Source of the DNA: an uncultured Collinsella sp. | GTDB lineage: Bacteria > Actinomycetota > Coriobacteriia > Coriobacteriales > Coriobacteriaceae | DNA length: 64,000 nt | Assembly (NCBI GenBank): GCA_902494555.1 | Contig: CABUTR010000001.1 | Coordinates: 62,001-126,000, forward strand | Reading direction: 5' to 3' | Shown here: in pieces, positions 1-7,831 of the stretch | Position numbering within the stretch: position 1 is the first letter of the stretch | How the letters are laid out: the number at the start of each line of letters is the position of its first letter | Position numbers and translations under genes: made by a program | Notes under the pieces: generated by a model | What the model was told of the DNA's origin: nothing | What the model saw: the letters and a program-made list of their open reading frames with translations, nothing else | The model's database searches: none

Positions 1-386
1 CTGCCGGGGTATGAGCGGCGTGGCCGCCCTGGGCCTTGCCGCCGCGCTTTTGCTGCTGGCCCTGTTTGCCCTGCTGACTGCGCTGGTTATTCTGAGCGTG
101 CTGAGGCTTTTTTGCCACGATCCCTCCCGGTGTTTGTATGCTGCACGTAATTGTAACCAGTCTTTTTGGGACGGGGCTAAAATGACTGGTGGAGTACATG
201 GGCTGGCGGATCGGCGCGTCGGTGCGGGTGTCGGCACCGTACCCACCGTTTGTTTCCAGACTGTGTATCTGCGCGCTGGAGAACCCGTCTCGCGCACACT
301 CCATATTGTCAATGGGTTACAGTATGAACGGTGGCTATGTTTCCGCCAACGCACGAGAGGGTCGTCAACAAGGAGGATGCACGACG
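1..386. other. Left edge and leader region, no certain gene
   Basis: One frame is open from base 2 to a stop at 419-421 and begins with a hydrophobic stretch of about 24 residues (roughly 11-108). This could be the last membrane helix of a gene cut by the window start, but after about base 110 the frame stops looking like protein. A second frame runs from base 1 to the stop at 148-150. I cannot choose between them. The rest is the leader of the following membrane-protein gene. It holds a 7-bp inverted repeat ACCAGTC/GACTGGT (156-162 and 184-190) and the AGGAGG ribosome binding site at 371-376. Confidence 0.3.
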
Positions 387-1106
387 ATGCAGCGTGCCAA
401 ACAGATATCGGAGTCCATTGAGCTGGGCATCATCTTGGCGCTCGCCGGTGGCTTTATGGATGTGTATTCGTACATTGGGCGCGACCATGTTTTCGCTAAC
501 GCGCAGACGGGCAACATCTTGCTGGTGGGCGTGAGCATCTCGGAGGGCAATTGGGCACTTGCGGGGCGCTACTTCTTCCCTGTGGTGTCGTTTGCCGTGG
601 GCATTATGCTTGCCGACCTGGTACACGAACGGTTTGGCAGCGTGATTCACTGGCGCCAAGTGACGGTGTTCTTTGAAGCCGTCATCTTGCTGGGCGTGAG
701 CTTTATCCCCGGCGGCGGTTACAACCTGCTCGCCAACTGCCTCACCTCGTTTGCCTGCGGCATGCAGGTCGAGAGCTTCCGCAAGATCCACGGTCACGGC
801 ATCGCTACGACCATGTGCATCGGCAACTTGCGCAACGCGCTGCAAAACGTGGACGATTACATCATCACCCACAGGCGCGGCTTTTTGGAAAACGGCCTGC
901 TGTACTTTGGCGTGATCTTTACCTTTGTGTTTGGCGCTGTGTTGGGCAACTGGTGTATTGAGCGCATGGGCCTGCACGCCATCGTCGTGGCGAGCTTGCT
1001 GCTGTTTGTCGCGTTTGCCATCATGTTTATCGACCGCGAACGCGACTTGCACAGGAAATGGGCCCGCATCATAGCTGACTGGCAGACCACGAGTCTTAAG
1101 CGCTAA
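387..1106 (+). CDS. YoaK/DUF1275 family membrane protein
   Basis: Integral membrane protein of the YoaK (DUF1275) family, whose biochemical role is not established. The start at 387 was chosen because AGGAGG lies 10 nt upstream; an in-frame ATG at 189 has no such site and adds non-protein-like sequence. The product is 239 residues, close to the usual family length, with about six hydrophobic segments. It shows the family-typical N-terminal GGFMDVYSY (residues 21-29) and FANAQTGN (36-43) motifs. It ends in a charged cytoplasmic tail (FIDRERDLHRKW). It is a single gene upstream of the AT-rich island and has the high-GC codon use of the chromosome, so it marks the island's left border. Confidence 0.8.
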   Translation: MQRAKQISESIELGIILALAGGFMDVYSYIGRDHVFANAQTGNILLVGVSISEGNWALAGRYFFPVVSFAVGIMLADLVHERFGSVIHWRQVTVFFEAVILLGVSFIPGGGYNLLANCLTSFACGMQVESFRKIHGHGIATTMCIGNLRNALQNVDDYIITHRRGFLENGLLYFGVIFTFVFGAVLGNWCIERMGLHAIVVASLLLFVAFAIMFIDRERDLHRKWARIIADWQTTSLKR

Positions 1107-1188
1107 GGTGCATGTTTGAAATGACAAGATTTGGCGTCAGCAAAGTGTGCTGCCTGAGGCTATAGAATAAAAATGTCATCTTTCTAGC

Positions 1189-1194
1189 TATAAT
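1189..1194 (+). promoter_or_regulatory. Possible -10 element for the ABC exporter gene
   Basis: A perfect TATAAT lies 22 nt upstream of the ATG in AT-rich sequence. No good -35 hexamer is found 16-18 nt further upstream, so this is only a candidate. The ribosome binding site GAGGGG (about 1204-1209) lies between it and the start. Confidence 0.3.
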
Positions 1195-1216
1195 TATTAG
1201 TTGAGGGGATGGACAT

Positions 1217-2821
1217 ATGCCAGAGCTTTTTATTCAACATAAGACGACAGTAATCAAGTTGATGGCGCTCTGCATTTTATCTGCCCTGGTGGAGCTGTCT
1301 GTTGTTAAAGCTGAATCGTTGATAATAGACTATGGCCTGCTTCGCTCTAATTATCGTAACGTTTTATACATTGGGTTAGGCCTGCTAGTATTGCTCTCAG
1401 TTGAGCTGGTGACAAACCTGTTCAGATCAAAATATGCGGAGCAATTGGCTTCCGATGGCGCTAACTGCTTCTATAGATTGCTTGCTCGCCATGCTTTAGA
1501 GCGGCCCTTGGTTTTAGCAAAAGACAGTGACTACCTGTTATCGCGCATTGAAGAGGCTGGGAACCTACAGCCGATGATTGGAATATTTACAACTGCGTTT
1601 CTTCCGTGCCTAGTGACGGGTTTGGTATCGTTTGTGGCGCTATCTAATATCTCTTTGTTGCTTTTGATTCCTGTTTGTGTTTCGGCATTGTTTATTTCGC
1701 TTCTATATCCGTTCGCTCTTAGTAAGCTATCGACTAAGAGCGAAGAGGCATTGGAGGCCCAGGCGAGGGGTTCTGCTTATTTAGCCCAACTAATAAATTG
1801 TCGACTTTACATTCGTATTTCTCGTTCAATTAACTTGGAATTACTTCGCTATAAAAAGATGCTTAAAGCCTGCAGGAACTCTCGAGTTGAGGAGAGTGTC
1901 TTTGCGAGATTGGCAACTGAAATAGTTGACGCTGGCAACATCATTACTGGCTTGCTTTCAGTCCTGCTGCTTATTTTCCTTGTGTTAAAGCGCGGGCTGA
2001 CGGTCGGGATTGCGGTGCAGAGTTATCAACTTGTACTTCTATGCTATTCTCCTTTTCCTCTTGTTCTGAATTGTTGGGCTCAGCTTCAGCCGTCGTTTAG
2101 ATCGTTGCACCGTGTCTTGGAATTACGACGTCTTTTGGAAGCTGAAAAACCTAATTTGATATGCTTCGATCACGCTGATCGAATTAGTTGGAAAGGAATC
2201 AGACTCTCGTTTTCGTCGAACGAAACTAATGAGAGGATAACAATTCCGGATTGCACGATACAGGCACCTTGTCTGGTTTTAGTAAGCGGCCCTAATGCAT
2301 GTGGTAAATCTTCATTTCTGGAAGTATTGAATGGATTATTGTCGCCAGTTGCTGGCAGACTTTGTGTTAATGAGTCTACTGTTATTTTCGATGGTTCGAC
2401 TTTAATCCAGCTACCCTGCGCAACTATGCCGCAAAGACATTTGATAATGGGGGGAACTTTCAGGAAGGCTCTTTACTATGGTCTTGTAGATATTGACTCT
2501 GAAAAACTCATCTATCTTTTGAAGGGTTTTAGCCTCGATAAATTATTTGAAGCAAATCCCATCATTGGAGCTAGGGGACACAATTTGTCTGGCGGAGAAC
2601 TGGCTTCTCTATTACTCTGTAGGGCCTTTTTGAGCAGTTATTCTATTATCATTTTGGATGAGCCTTGCAACAATTTAGATAATGCTTCGATATCCTTTTT
2701 GAAGGTGGTGGTTGCACAGGAGATGAAAGAGCGAATCGTCATCATTGCGGATCATGGACATGGTTTCGAACAATTTGCAGACTATGTAATACAGTTTCAG
2801 GAGCCAGAAAAAACTATCTAG
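1217..2821 (+). CDS. ABC exporter, fused membrane and ATPase domains (peptide export)
   Basis: A one-polypeptide ABC exporter half-transporter of 534 residues. The N-terminal 300 residues hold about five or six membrane segments (around 14-30, 48-66, 125-165, 240-285). The ATPase domain follows: Walker A GPNACGKSS (358-366), Q-loop MPQ (404-406), signature LSGGE (457-461), Walker B IIILDEP (477-483) and a switch histidine in IADHGH. No N-terminal C39 peptidase domain is present, so leader removal would need another protease. The gene converges on the peptide-maturation operon with only 34 nt between stop codons and has the same AT-rich codon use, so I infer it exports the modified peptide. 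The start is supported by GAGGGG 8 nt upstream. A general lipid or drug exporter role cannot be excluded. Confidence 0.8.
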   Translation: MPELFIQHKTTVIKLMALCILSALVELSVVKAESLIIDYGLLRSNYRNVLYIGLGLLVLLSVELVTNLFRSKYAEQLASDGANCFYRLLARHALERPLVLAKDSDYLLSRIEEAGNLQPMIGIFTTAFLPCLVTGLVSFVALSNISLLLLIPVCVSALFISLLYPFALSKLSTKSEEALEAQARGSAYLAQLINCRLYIRISRSINLELLRYKKMLKACRNSRVEESVFARLATEIVDAGNIITGLLSVLLLIFLVLKRGLTVGIAVQSYQLVLLCYSPFPLVLNCWAQLQPSFRSLHRVLELRRLLEAEKPNLICFDHADRISWKGIRLSFSSNETNERITIPDCTIQAPCLVLVSGPNACGKSSFLEVLNGLLSPVAGRLCVNESTVIFDGSTLIQLPCATMPQRHLIMGGTFRKALYYGLVDIDSEKLIYLLKGFSLDKLFEANPIIGARGHNLSGGELASLLLCRAFLSSYSIIILDEPCNNLDNASISFLKVVVAQEMKERIVIIADHGHGFEQFADYVIQFQEPEKTI

Positions 2822-2855
2822 CTCCTGAACGTTGCTACGAACTGCTTTTTGCGCT

Positions 2856-3395
2856 TTATTCGAGATGCTCTTCAATTCGAGCCCTCAGAAGGGCAATAGC
2901 TGTGGGTATTCCAATTGCGGCGGCTAATTCGGCTTTATCCAAAACCTGTATGCTAAAGCACGATTGTTTATCACATTGAAGGACGATAACTGAAGATAGC
3001 TTCACTTCCCGTTGGTTGAATATATCGTAATCTCCAAATAGGAAGTTACCTTTTATTGTGTAATTCGGTATGTTCGTTACGCACTTCATCTCAAGTCTGT
3101 TTAGGCCATAATCGAACACCGCAACTTCTTTGTGTTCGATGACGAGCGCAACCCTGGGCATGTTACTAAAACCACCGTCGACGACAGTAAAGAGTTTTTC
3201 ATTTGCATCGTCATAAACGGTATATTTTAGACTCAATAGCTGTCCTAGTGGACCCGTGAACCCATGTCTTTTGATATTGAGGTTGTCTCCAGCTGGGTTG
3301 GTGAGAACTAGAGCATGCGGATAAGGGTTACCTTCAATTGAGATTCGATATTCGTTTGTAGCCGTCTTGCTCGATTTAGGACCAGTAGCCACCAC
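2856..3395 (-). CDS. LURP-one-related/tubby-like fold protein of the peptide locus
   Basis: A 179-residue protein that I recognise only by fold-like pattern. Alternating beta-strand stretches (YTVYDDANEKLFTVVDGG; VALVIEHKEVAVFDYG; YTIKGNFLFGDYDIF) followed by a C-terminal hydrophobic helix (AELAAAIGIPTAIALL) resemble LURP-one-related (DUF567) proteins. That family is thought to bind membranes or lipids; function here is unknown. The start codon is GTG with GAGG 9 nt upstream. The start lies inside the last 20 bases of the precursor peptide gene, so the two are translationally coupled. It is the last gene of the minus-strand operon. It could act in membrane placement, immunity or delivery of the peptide, but nothing in the sequence decides this. 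Confidence 0.6.
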   Translation of the reverse strand: MVATGPKSSKTATNEYRISIEGNPYPHALVLTNPAGDNLNIKRHGFTGPLGQLLSLKYTVYDDANEKLFTVVDGGFSNMPRVALVIEHKEVAVFDYGLNRLEMKCVTNIPNYTIKGNFLFGDYDIFNQREVKLSSVIVLQCDKQSCFSIQVLDKAELAAAIGIPTAIALLRARIEEHLE

Positions 3396-3555
3396 GCGTC
3401 ATCGCCTCGATCGAATTGGAACCGACTTCTGCTTCGTGCGGAGAATTGCGCAGTATGTTGCAGTACATGCAGCTGCAATAACCGCATGGGCAATTTCTAA
3501 CAAAATGAATGACGCTATTTGCTGCATGCATGTTAAATGGACGAATACTTCTCAT
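3376..3555 (-). CDS. Cys-rich RiPP precursor peptide (59 aa)
   Basis: A small gene missed by length cut-offs, encoding 59 residues. The N-terminal leader is basic and amphipathic (residues 1-21). A core block follows with five cysteines at 22, 24, 27, 29 and 32 (CPCGYCSCMYC). The C-terminal tail ends in RGGYWS. A strong ribosome binding site GGGAGG sits 6 nt before the ATG, inside the end of the acyl-carrier-like gene (23-nt overlap). The stop overlaps the next gene by 20 nt. The clustered cysteines and the adjacent radical SAM/SPASM maturase make it the likely substrate, in the manner of clostridial Cys-rich peptides (CLI_3235/Clo7bot type), where thioether or similar links to Cys are expected. 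The product is not known; the assignment is inference from context and composition. Confidence 0.8.
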   Translation of the reverse strand: MRSIRPFNMHAANSVIHFVRNCPCGYCSCMYCNILRNSPHEAEVGSNSIEAMTRGGYWS

Positions 3556-3847
3556 GATTTGCCTCCCATTGTTCGATTGTTTCTGACTGTTCTATTACCT
3601 TCTTCACCTCCTCAACACTGTTGAACCCTAGGTTTTCAATCGACGAGTACTCAACGTAAACAGAAAACCTGCTTTCAAGATAAATTAGAAGTCGAACTAA
3701 ATCTGATGAGGACAAGTTGAATGGCGGGTCGGTCAATTGCTGATTTCTTAGATTTTGGTCAAATTGAGTCAAATCCAAATCTCTAATATTGCTTATCGCT
3801 TTTTCGATTTCTGCGTAGATGGTTTCATCTTTACAATATGCTGTCAT
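3533..3847 (-). CDS. Acyl-carrier-like protein of peptide maturation system (TIGR04069-like)
   Basis: A 104-residue acidic helical protein. Residues 44-86 align with the helix II-III region of acyl carrier proteins: the block SSSDLVRLLIYLESRF matches the DSLDxVELxxALEEEF pattern, so Ser47 sits where the phosphopantetheine serine normally is, although its neighbours Asp and Leu are replaced by Ser. Acyl-carrier-related proteins of this kind (TIGR04069) accompany the clostridial Cys-rich-peptide radical SAM maturase. The start ATG overlaps the upstream stop in an ATGA arrangement, showing tight coupling. Its 3' end contains the ribosome binding site and start of the precursor peptide. Whether it carries a prosthetic group or is a degenerate scaffold cannot be told. 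Confidence 0.65.
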   Translation of the reverse strand: MTAYCKDETIYAEIEKAISNIRDLDLTQFDQNLRNQQLTDPPFNLSSSDLVRLLIYLESRFSVYVEYSSIENLGFNSVEEVKKVIEQSETIEQWEANHEKYSSI

Positions 3848-4857
3848 TTCAGCACCCCAATATCGAAATCAAACAACTCGTTCTCGATTGTTTTGCAGCA
3901 TAGTAATGATTCTTCTGGATCTAAGCTGGCTGAGAAACAGGGCATTCCTCTTAGTCGAAGTTCCCTTGCTGCTTGAATGGCTTTATCGCTAGATGAATAG
4001 CTTATTTGAAATCTATGCGTCTCCAACCCTTCCGTGGCGTCAAGTACTTCGTTTGTAATTTCAAATTGAACTTTCTCTGCTTGCGTAAGCGTTTCAATTA
4101 TGGGCATGAGCCCAAGCATTATGTCGTAGTCGGCTATCGTGTATGGGATATTGATAATGGCCAAGTCAGGGCAGAAAGCTCGACATGCAGCAATCGATCC
4201 TAATCCGTAATCTCCGAAAATGTGGTCGTCGTATTTCATAAGCACATTGGGCGTTTCTAATAGAGCTAGGTCGGATTTATCATTCTCAATGATGAGATTG
4301 ATCTGCTCATTCATTTTGATGACGGCGGATTGGCCACCATCAAAACTAAGGGTGTTACAGCCCCAGATTTCATTTAAAGGATTGAAGCTCAAAGCGCATA
4401 GATTGGGATGGCGCTTTCTCATCTCGCTAACGATGCTACTAAACGTAATTGTTGAATCGGCGGGTGTATATAGATTCCCGACAACAATTTTTGGTATCAG
4501 GGCTAATTCCTGCATGTCGCTTTTGCTAGACTCGATTTGTTCAGTGGCGAGTTGGCTGACAACCTTCTTATTTACAGAATGAGCATAGGTTTCAGCGTGT
4601 TTGCTAAATTCGATGAGTCCTGCGGCGCTTTCTTTTGTCGATAAAACGACAACCAGGTCTGATTCATCGATTGTCGTTGCATAGTTAATTTGATTTCTTA
4701 TGCCAATTTCTTTGCAATTAACAAGGTTGGCAACATCTACGCCGTCCGGTAGAATGCCGCATGGCGTTGATACCCGGATATTGTAGCCAATTCCTAGCAA
4801 TCCAATTAGAAGAGGATAGTCAGCTCTCGTGAAAGATATAAGTCCAATTGTCTTCAT
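3844..4857 (-). CDS. Peptide maturation system protein, TIGR04066-like
   Basis: A 337-residue soluble protein with no recognisable catalytic motif. It has alternating Rossmann-like strands and helices: the N-terminus MKTIGLISFTRADYPLLIGLLGIG resembles a nucleotide or ligand-binding start, and there is a central GDYGLGSIAAC segment. Length, composition and neighbours match the family described only from clostridial Cys-rich-peptide loci (TIGR04066), which always sits beside the radical SAM maturase and the acyl-carrier-like protein. The gene starts 5 nt after the maturase stop and ends in an ATGA overlap with the carrier-like gene, so it belongs to the same transcript. Function is unknown; it may recognise the precursor or support the maturase. 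Confidence 0.6.
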   Translation of the reverse strand: MKTIGLISFTRADYPLLIGLLGIGYNIRVSTPCGILPDGVDVANLVNCKEIGIRNQINYATTIDESDLVVVLSTKESAAGLIEFSKHAETYAHSVNKKVVSQLATEQIESSKSDMQELALIPKIVVGNLYTPADSTITFSSIVSEMRKRHPNLCALSFNPLNEIWGCNTLSFDGGQSAVIKMNEQINLIIENDKSDLALLETPNVLMKYDDHIFGDYGLGSIAACRAFCPDLAIINIPYTIADYDIMLGLMPIIETLTQAEKVQFEITNEVLDATEGLETHRFQISYSSSDKAIQAARELRLRGMPCFSASLDPEESLLCCKTIENELFDFDIGVLK

Positions 4858-4862
4858 GATTT

Positions 4863-6290
4863 TTATCGCTTGTTCCTTTTAAGAGCCGTTGTAATGGACA
4901 CTTCGTGTCTATGAAGCTCAAAGCGAAGTATTTTCTGATTAAGTCGATCAAAGGCAATTCGTTTTGAGTTGTCGCATGCTGCTCGCTTGTAATCAGGGCT
5001 AATTACTCCTTTGCAATCTGCGCTTTTAATGCATTGAGTACACAGCTGAAATGCCCAACATTTTTTACATGAATCGCTGGTCAGCTTTGAAACATTAATC
5101 ATCTTTTCAATTTGACCTAAATCAAATCCTGAATCCAATGTACCGATATACATGTCTTTGGTTGTTTCGCTGACCCTTTCGCAAGGAAGAAGCGCTCCTG
5201 CTGTTGTCACAAATAGACGCGTAACTCCTGGCTCGCATGGACCACCGGGTATAGCTTTTGTTGGGATGTTCGAAGGTGCAAATCGCTTAATGTTTTGGTT
5301 GATGCTTGCAAGCGTATATGAAGCGAGCCTATCGCTGCGGTTTCCTTTTTCGATCTTGCGCTCGTCCATAATTCTTGCTTTAAATAAGGCGTAATTCAGT
5401 TGACTTGAGAACTTGTCATTGTAGGGGGCGATACGTCCGTTGCGTTCCAAGTAGTTGAATTGAACATCGCAAGCCTCGATATCCTTATCATTTATAAAGG
5501 AAGAGACTGTTTTATAGATGTTGTTCGTGTCGACTACGGCATTAAAATGAATATATTTGTTGCGTTCAGGATGGTTGTCTAAAATCATATGAACATTGTC
5601 TATAACTGCTTGGTATGAGGACTCACCATTAGCGTAATGCCTAGACTTATCATGGATTTGCTGCGGCCCGTCAAGACTGATTAGCAAATAGAATTCATGC
5701 CCAGAATCGAAGAAGAATTTAACCATATCTTCAGATAAAAGAGAGCAATTGGTTGTAATTCGAAATGAGATGTGTTTTCCTTCAAATACCTGTTCTGCAT
5801 ATTGAGTAATTAGCTTAATTTCACTAAATCGAAGGAGAGGTTCTCCTCCATAAAATGCTACGACCGGGTTTGGGTTGTCAATCGAGTGCATCTTAAAGAA
5901 TTCGATTGCATGTTTGGCCGTCGAAACAGACATAGAGTTATGACTGTGGGTTCTGTTGTATAAGGAGTTTTCGGAATAGATACAGTAATCACATCGGAAG
6001 TTGCAAGATTGAGTCAGCCGAAGGGTTATCATCCGTAAATTTCTTTCCAGCTTAACTTTCAAAAGGTCAATTGACGGATAAGCGACATCCTGCAATGGCG
6101 AATCACAGCAGTAGCCACATGATTGTAGTAACTGGAATTCTTGGTCTGATTTATAGGAGTCGGGGCAAACTTCGCCTGCTTGGACTTCTGAGATGTAATT
6201 GAAGAGATCTTTGCTTACTGCAAGTATCTCGTTTCGATTGGCATCATAAATGTAGTGGCCCAAGAGGGTCTTTATGGGTAGAATTAACAT
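4863..6290 (-). CDS. Radical SAM/SPASM Cys-rich peptide maturase (CcpM-like)
   Basis: First gene of the peptide operon, 475 residues from the chosen start. The radical SAM motif CNFRCDYC (about residues 96-103) binds the [4Fe-4S] cluster that cleaves S-adenosylmethionine; a GGEP motif (FYGGEP) follows. The C-terminal SPASM/twitch region carries the extra cysteines (GPCEPG, LPCERV, CKKCWAFQLCTQC, DCKG, AACD) for auxiliary clusters. This layout is that of peptide-modifying enzymes and best fits the clostridial CcpM group (TIGR04068). An ATG at 6308 is in frame, but only the one at 6290 has a ribosome binding site (GAGG, 8 nt away). It likely installs cross-links on the cysteines of the 59-residue peptide. 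Codon use is AT-rich, unlike the flanks. Confidence 0.88.
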   Translation of the reverse strand: MLILPIKTLLGHYIYDANRNEILAVSKDLFNYISEVQAGEVCPDSYKSDQEFQLLQSCGYCCDSPLQDVAYPSIDLLKVKLERNLRMITLRLTQSCNFRCDYCIYSENSLYNRTHSHNSMSVSTAKHAIEFFKMHSIDNPNPVVAFYGGEPLLRFSEIKLITQYAEQVFEGKHISFRITTNCSLLSEDMVKFFFDSGHEFYLLISLDGPQQIHDKSRHYANGESSYQAVIDNVHMILDNHPERNKYIHFNAVVDTNNIYKTVSSFINDKDIEACDVQFNYLERNGRIAPYNDKFSSQLNYALFKARIMDERKIEKGNRSDRLASYTLASINQNIKRFAPSNIPTKAIPGGPCEPGVTRLFVTTAGALLPCERVSETTKDMYIGTLDSGFDLGQIEKMINVSKLTSDSCKKCWAFQLCTQCIKSADCKGVISPDYKRAACDNSKRIAFDRLNQKILRFELHRHEVSITTALKRNKR

Positions 6291-6308
6291 CTCTACCGCC
6301 TCTTTCAT

Positions 6309-6331
6309 TTCACTAATGTTATTTTAGTGAA
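6309..6331. promoter_or_regulatory. Perfect inverted repeat, candidate operator of the peptide operon
   Basis: TTCACTAA (6309-6316), a 7-nt spacer, then TTAGTGAA (6324-6331): a perfect 8-bp dyad. It lies between the predicted promoter and the maturase start, a position suited to a repressor site. No regulator gene is present in the island. Confidence 0.5.
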
Positions 6332-6347
6332 CTAAGATGTTTACTAT

Positions 6348-6376
6348 AAGGTAATCATTTATAAACGTATTGTCAA
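6348..6376 (-). promoter_or_regulatory. Promoter of the peptide-maturation operon
   Basis: On the minus strand TTGACA (6376-6371), a spacer of exactly 17 nt, then TACCTT (6353-6348). The -35 is consensus and the -10 is weak. Transcription would start near 6341, giving a leader of about 50 nt that contains the 6309-6331 dyad. Confidence 0.55.
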
Positions 6377-6500
6377 ACATATATTGCTAAAACAGAAACA
6401 ATTTATAGACTGAGTGGGTCGTATTCTTTGGGCGATTGCTCCTATAATCTAGCCTTCGCTGCTGTCGGGAGGGAAGGGCTAAGGCCCCGTTAGTATGTTG

Positions 6501-6552
6501 AAACGCTTTAACACCTTTGACGTTCTCACGTGCTTTTTGTTTCAAAAGCGTT
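6501..6552. promoter_or_regulatory. Inverted repeat in the fucO leader
   Basis: AACGCTTT (6502-6509) and AAAGCGTT (6545-6552) form an 8-bp dyad separated by 35 nt, about 60-110 nt upstream of fucO. It may be an operator pair for the highly biased dehydrogenase gene. The rest of 6377-6611 shows only a TATAAT at 6443-6448 without a good -35. Confidence 0.25.
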
Positions 6553-6611
6553 AGGATGGGGCTTATAGCGCGGGGCATAATGGATGCTCCGCACACGATG
6601 GGAGGCTATCA

Positions 6612-7778
6612 ATGGCTAATCGTTTCGTTCTCAATACCATCTCTTATCATGGTTCCGGCGCCATCAAGGAGATCCCCGGCGAGCTCCAGCGTCGCGGCTA
6701 CAAGAAGATTTTCGTCTGCTCCGATCCCGATCTGGTCAAGTTTGGCGTTACCGCTAAGGTGACCGACGAGCTCGACGCTGCCGGCATCGCTTGGAGCCTC
6801 TACTCCGAGATTAAGCCCAACCCCACTATCCAGAACGTCAAGGACGGCGTCGAGGCCTTCAAGGCCGCCGAGGCTGACGCTATCGTGACCATCGGTGGCG
6901 GCTCCTCCATGGACACTGCCAAGGCCATCGGCATCATCATCAACAACCCCGAGTTCGCTGATGTCCGCAGCCTCGAGGGCGTTGCTCCCACTAAGAACCA
7001 CGCCGTGTTCACCATCGCCGTGCCGACGACCGCCGGTACCGCCGCCGAGGTGACCATCAACTACGTCATCACCGACCCCGAGAAGGTCCGCAAGTTCGTG
7101 TGCGTCGACACCAACGACGCCCCCGAGGTCGCCGTCGTCGACCCCGACATGATGGCCTCCATGCCCGCCGGCCTGACCGCTTCCACTGGTATGGACGCTC
7201 TGACCCACGCCATCGAGGGCTACACCACCAAGGGTGCCTGGGAGCTCTCCGACATGTTCCACTTTGAGGCTATTAAGCTGATCAGCGAGAACCTGCGTGA
7301 CTCCGTCGCCGAGGCCAAGTCCGGCCAGCCCGGCTCCGGCCGCGAGGGCATGGCCCTTGGCCAGTATGTCGCCGGCATGGGCTTCTCCAACGTTGGCCTG
7401 GGCATCGACCACGCCATGGCTCACACCCTGTCCGCTCACTACGACACCCCGCACGGCGTCGCTTGCGCCATGCTGCTGCCGATTGCCATGGAGTTTAACA
7501 AGCCGGTTTGCGCTGAGCGCCTGGCCAAGGTTGCCGTTGCCATGGGTGTTGACACCACGGGCATGAGCACCGACGAAGCTGCCGACGCCGCTATCGCCGC
7601 CGTCAAGCAGCTTTCCGCCGACGTGAACATCCCGCACGTCTGCGAGGCCATGAAGGCTGACGAGATCGAGGTCCTGGCCAAGGACGCCATGGCCGACGCC
7701 TGCTTCCCGGGTAACCCGCGCGAGGCCACGCTCGACGACGTCATCGAGCTCTTCAAGAAGATCTGCCCGGCTGCCTAA
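6612..7778 (+). CDS. fucO: Lactaldehyde reductase (iron-containing alcohol dehydrogenase)
   Basis: A 388-residue group III metal-dependent alcohol dehydrogenase. It reduces L-lactaldehyde to 1,2-propanediol with NADH, or acts on related short alcohols. Similarity to E. coli FucO as I remember it runs along the whole length, for example NNPEFADVRSLEG (111-123), PTTAGTAAEVTINYVITD (138-155) and GMDALTHAIEGY (193-204). The nucleotide-binding GGGSSMDTAKAIG is at 95-107. The metal ligands fit D195, H199, H267 and H281. GGGAGG lies 6 nt before the ATG, and codon use is strongly biased, suggesting high expression as in fermentation of fucose or rhamnose. No fucose or rhamnose genes are adjacent, so another alcohol may be the true substrate. 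Confidence 0.85.
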   Translation: MANRFVLNTISYHGSGAIKEIPGELQRRGYKKIFVCSDPDLVKFGVTAKVTDELDAAGIAWSLYSEIKPNPTIQNVKDGVEAFKAAEADAIVTIGGGSSMDTAKAIGIIINNPEFADVRSLEGVAPTKNHAVFTIAVPTTAGTAAEVTINYVITDPEKVRKFVCVDTNDAPEVAVVDPDMMASMPAGLTASTGMDALTHAIEGYTTKGAWELSDMFHFEAIKLISENLRDSVAEAKSGQPGSGREGMALGQYVAGMGFSNVGLGIDHAMAHTLSAHYDTPHGVACAMLLPIAMEFNKPVCAERLAKVAVAMGVDTTGMSTDEAADAAIAAVKQLSADVNIPHVCEAMKADEIEVLAKDAMADACFPGNPREATLDDVIELFKKICPAA

Positions 7779-7831
7779 CCCAGTTTGGTGGTCCTTCGCC
7801 CGTAGGCGTATGGTCTTTTGACTTGCCGCTG

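Noticed and set aside
11..421. A 136-residue protein at the left edge
   Set aside because: Only the first 30 residues look like protein; the rest lacks protein-like composition and overlaps the leader of the next gene.
1128..1172. A 14-codon frame with a Cys-Cys pair upstream of the exporter as a second precursor peptide
   Set aside because: No ribosome binding site, too short for a leader and core, and not near the maturase start.
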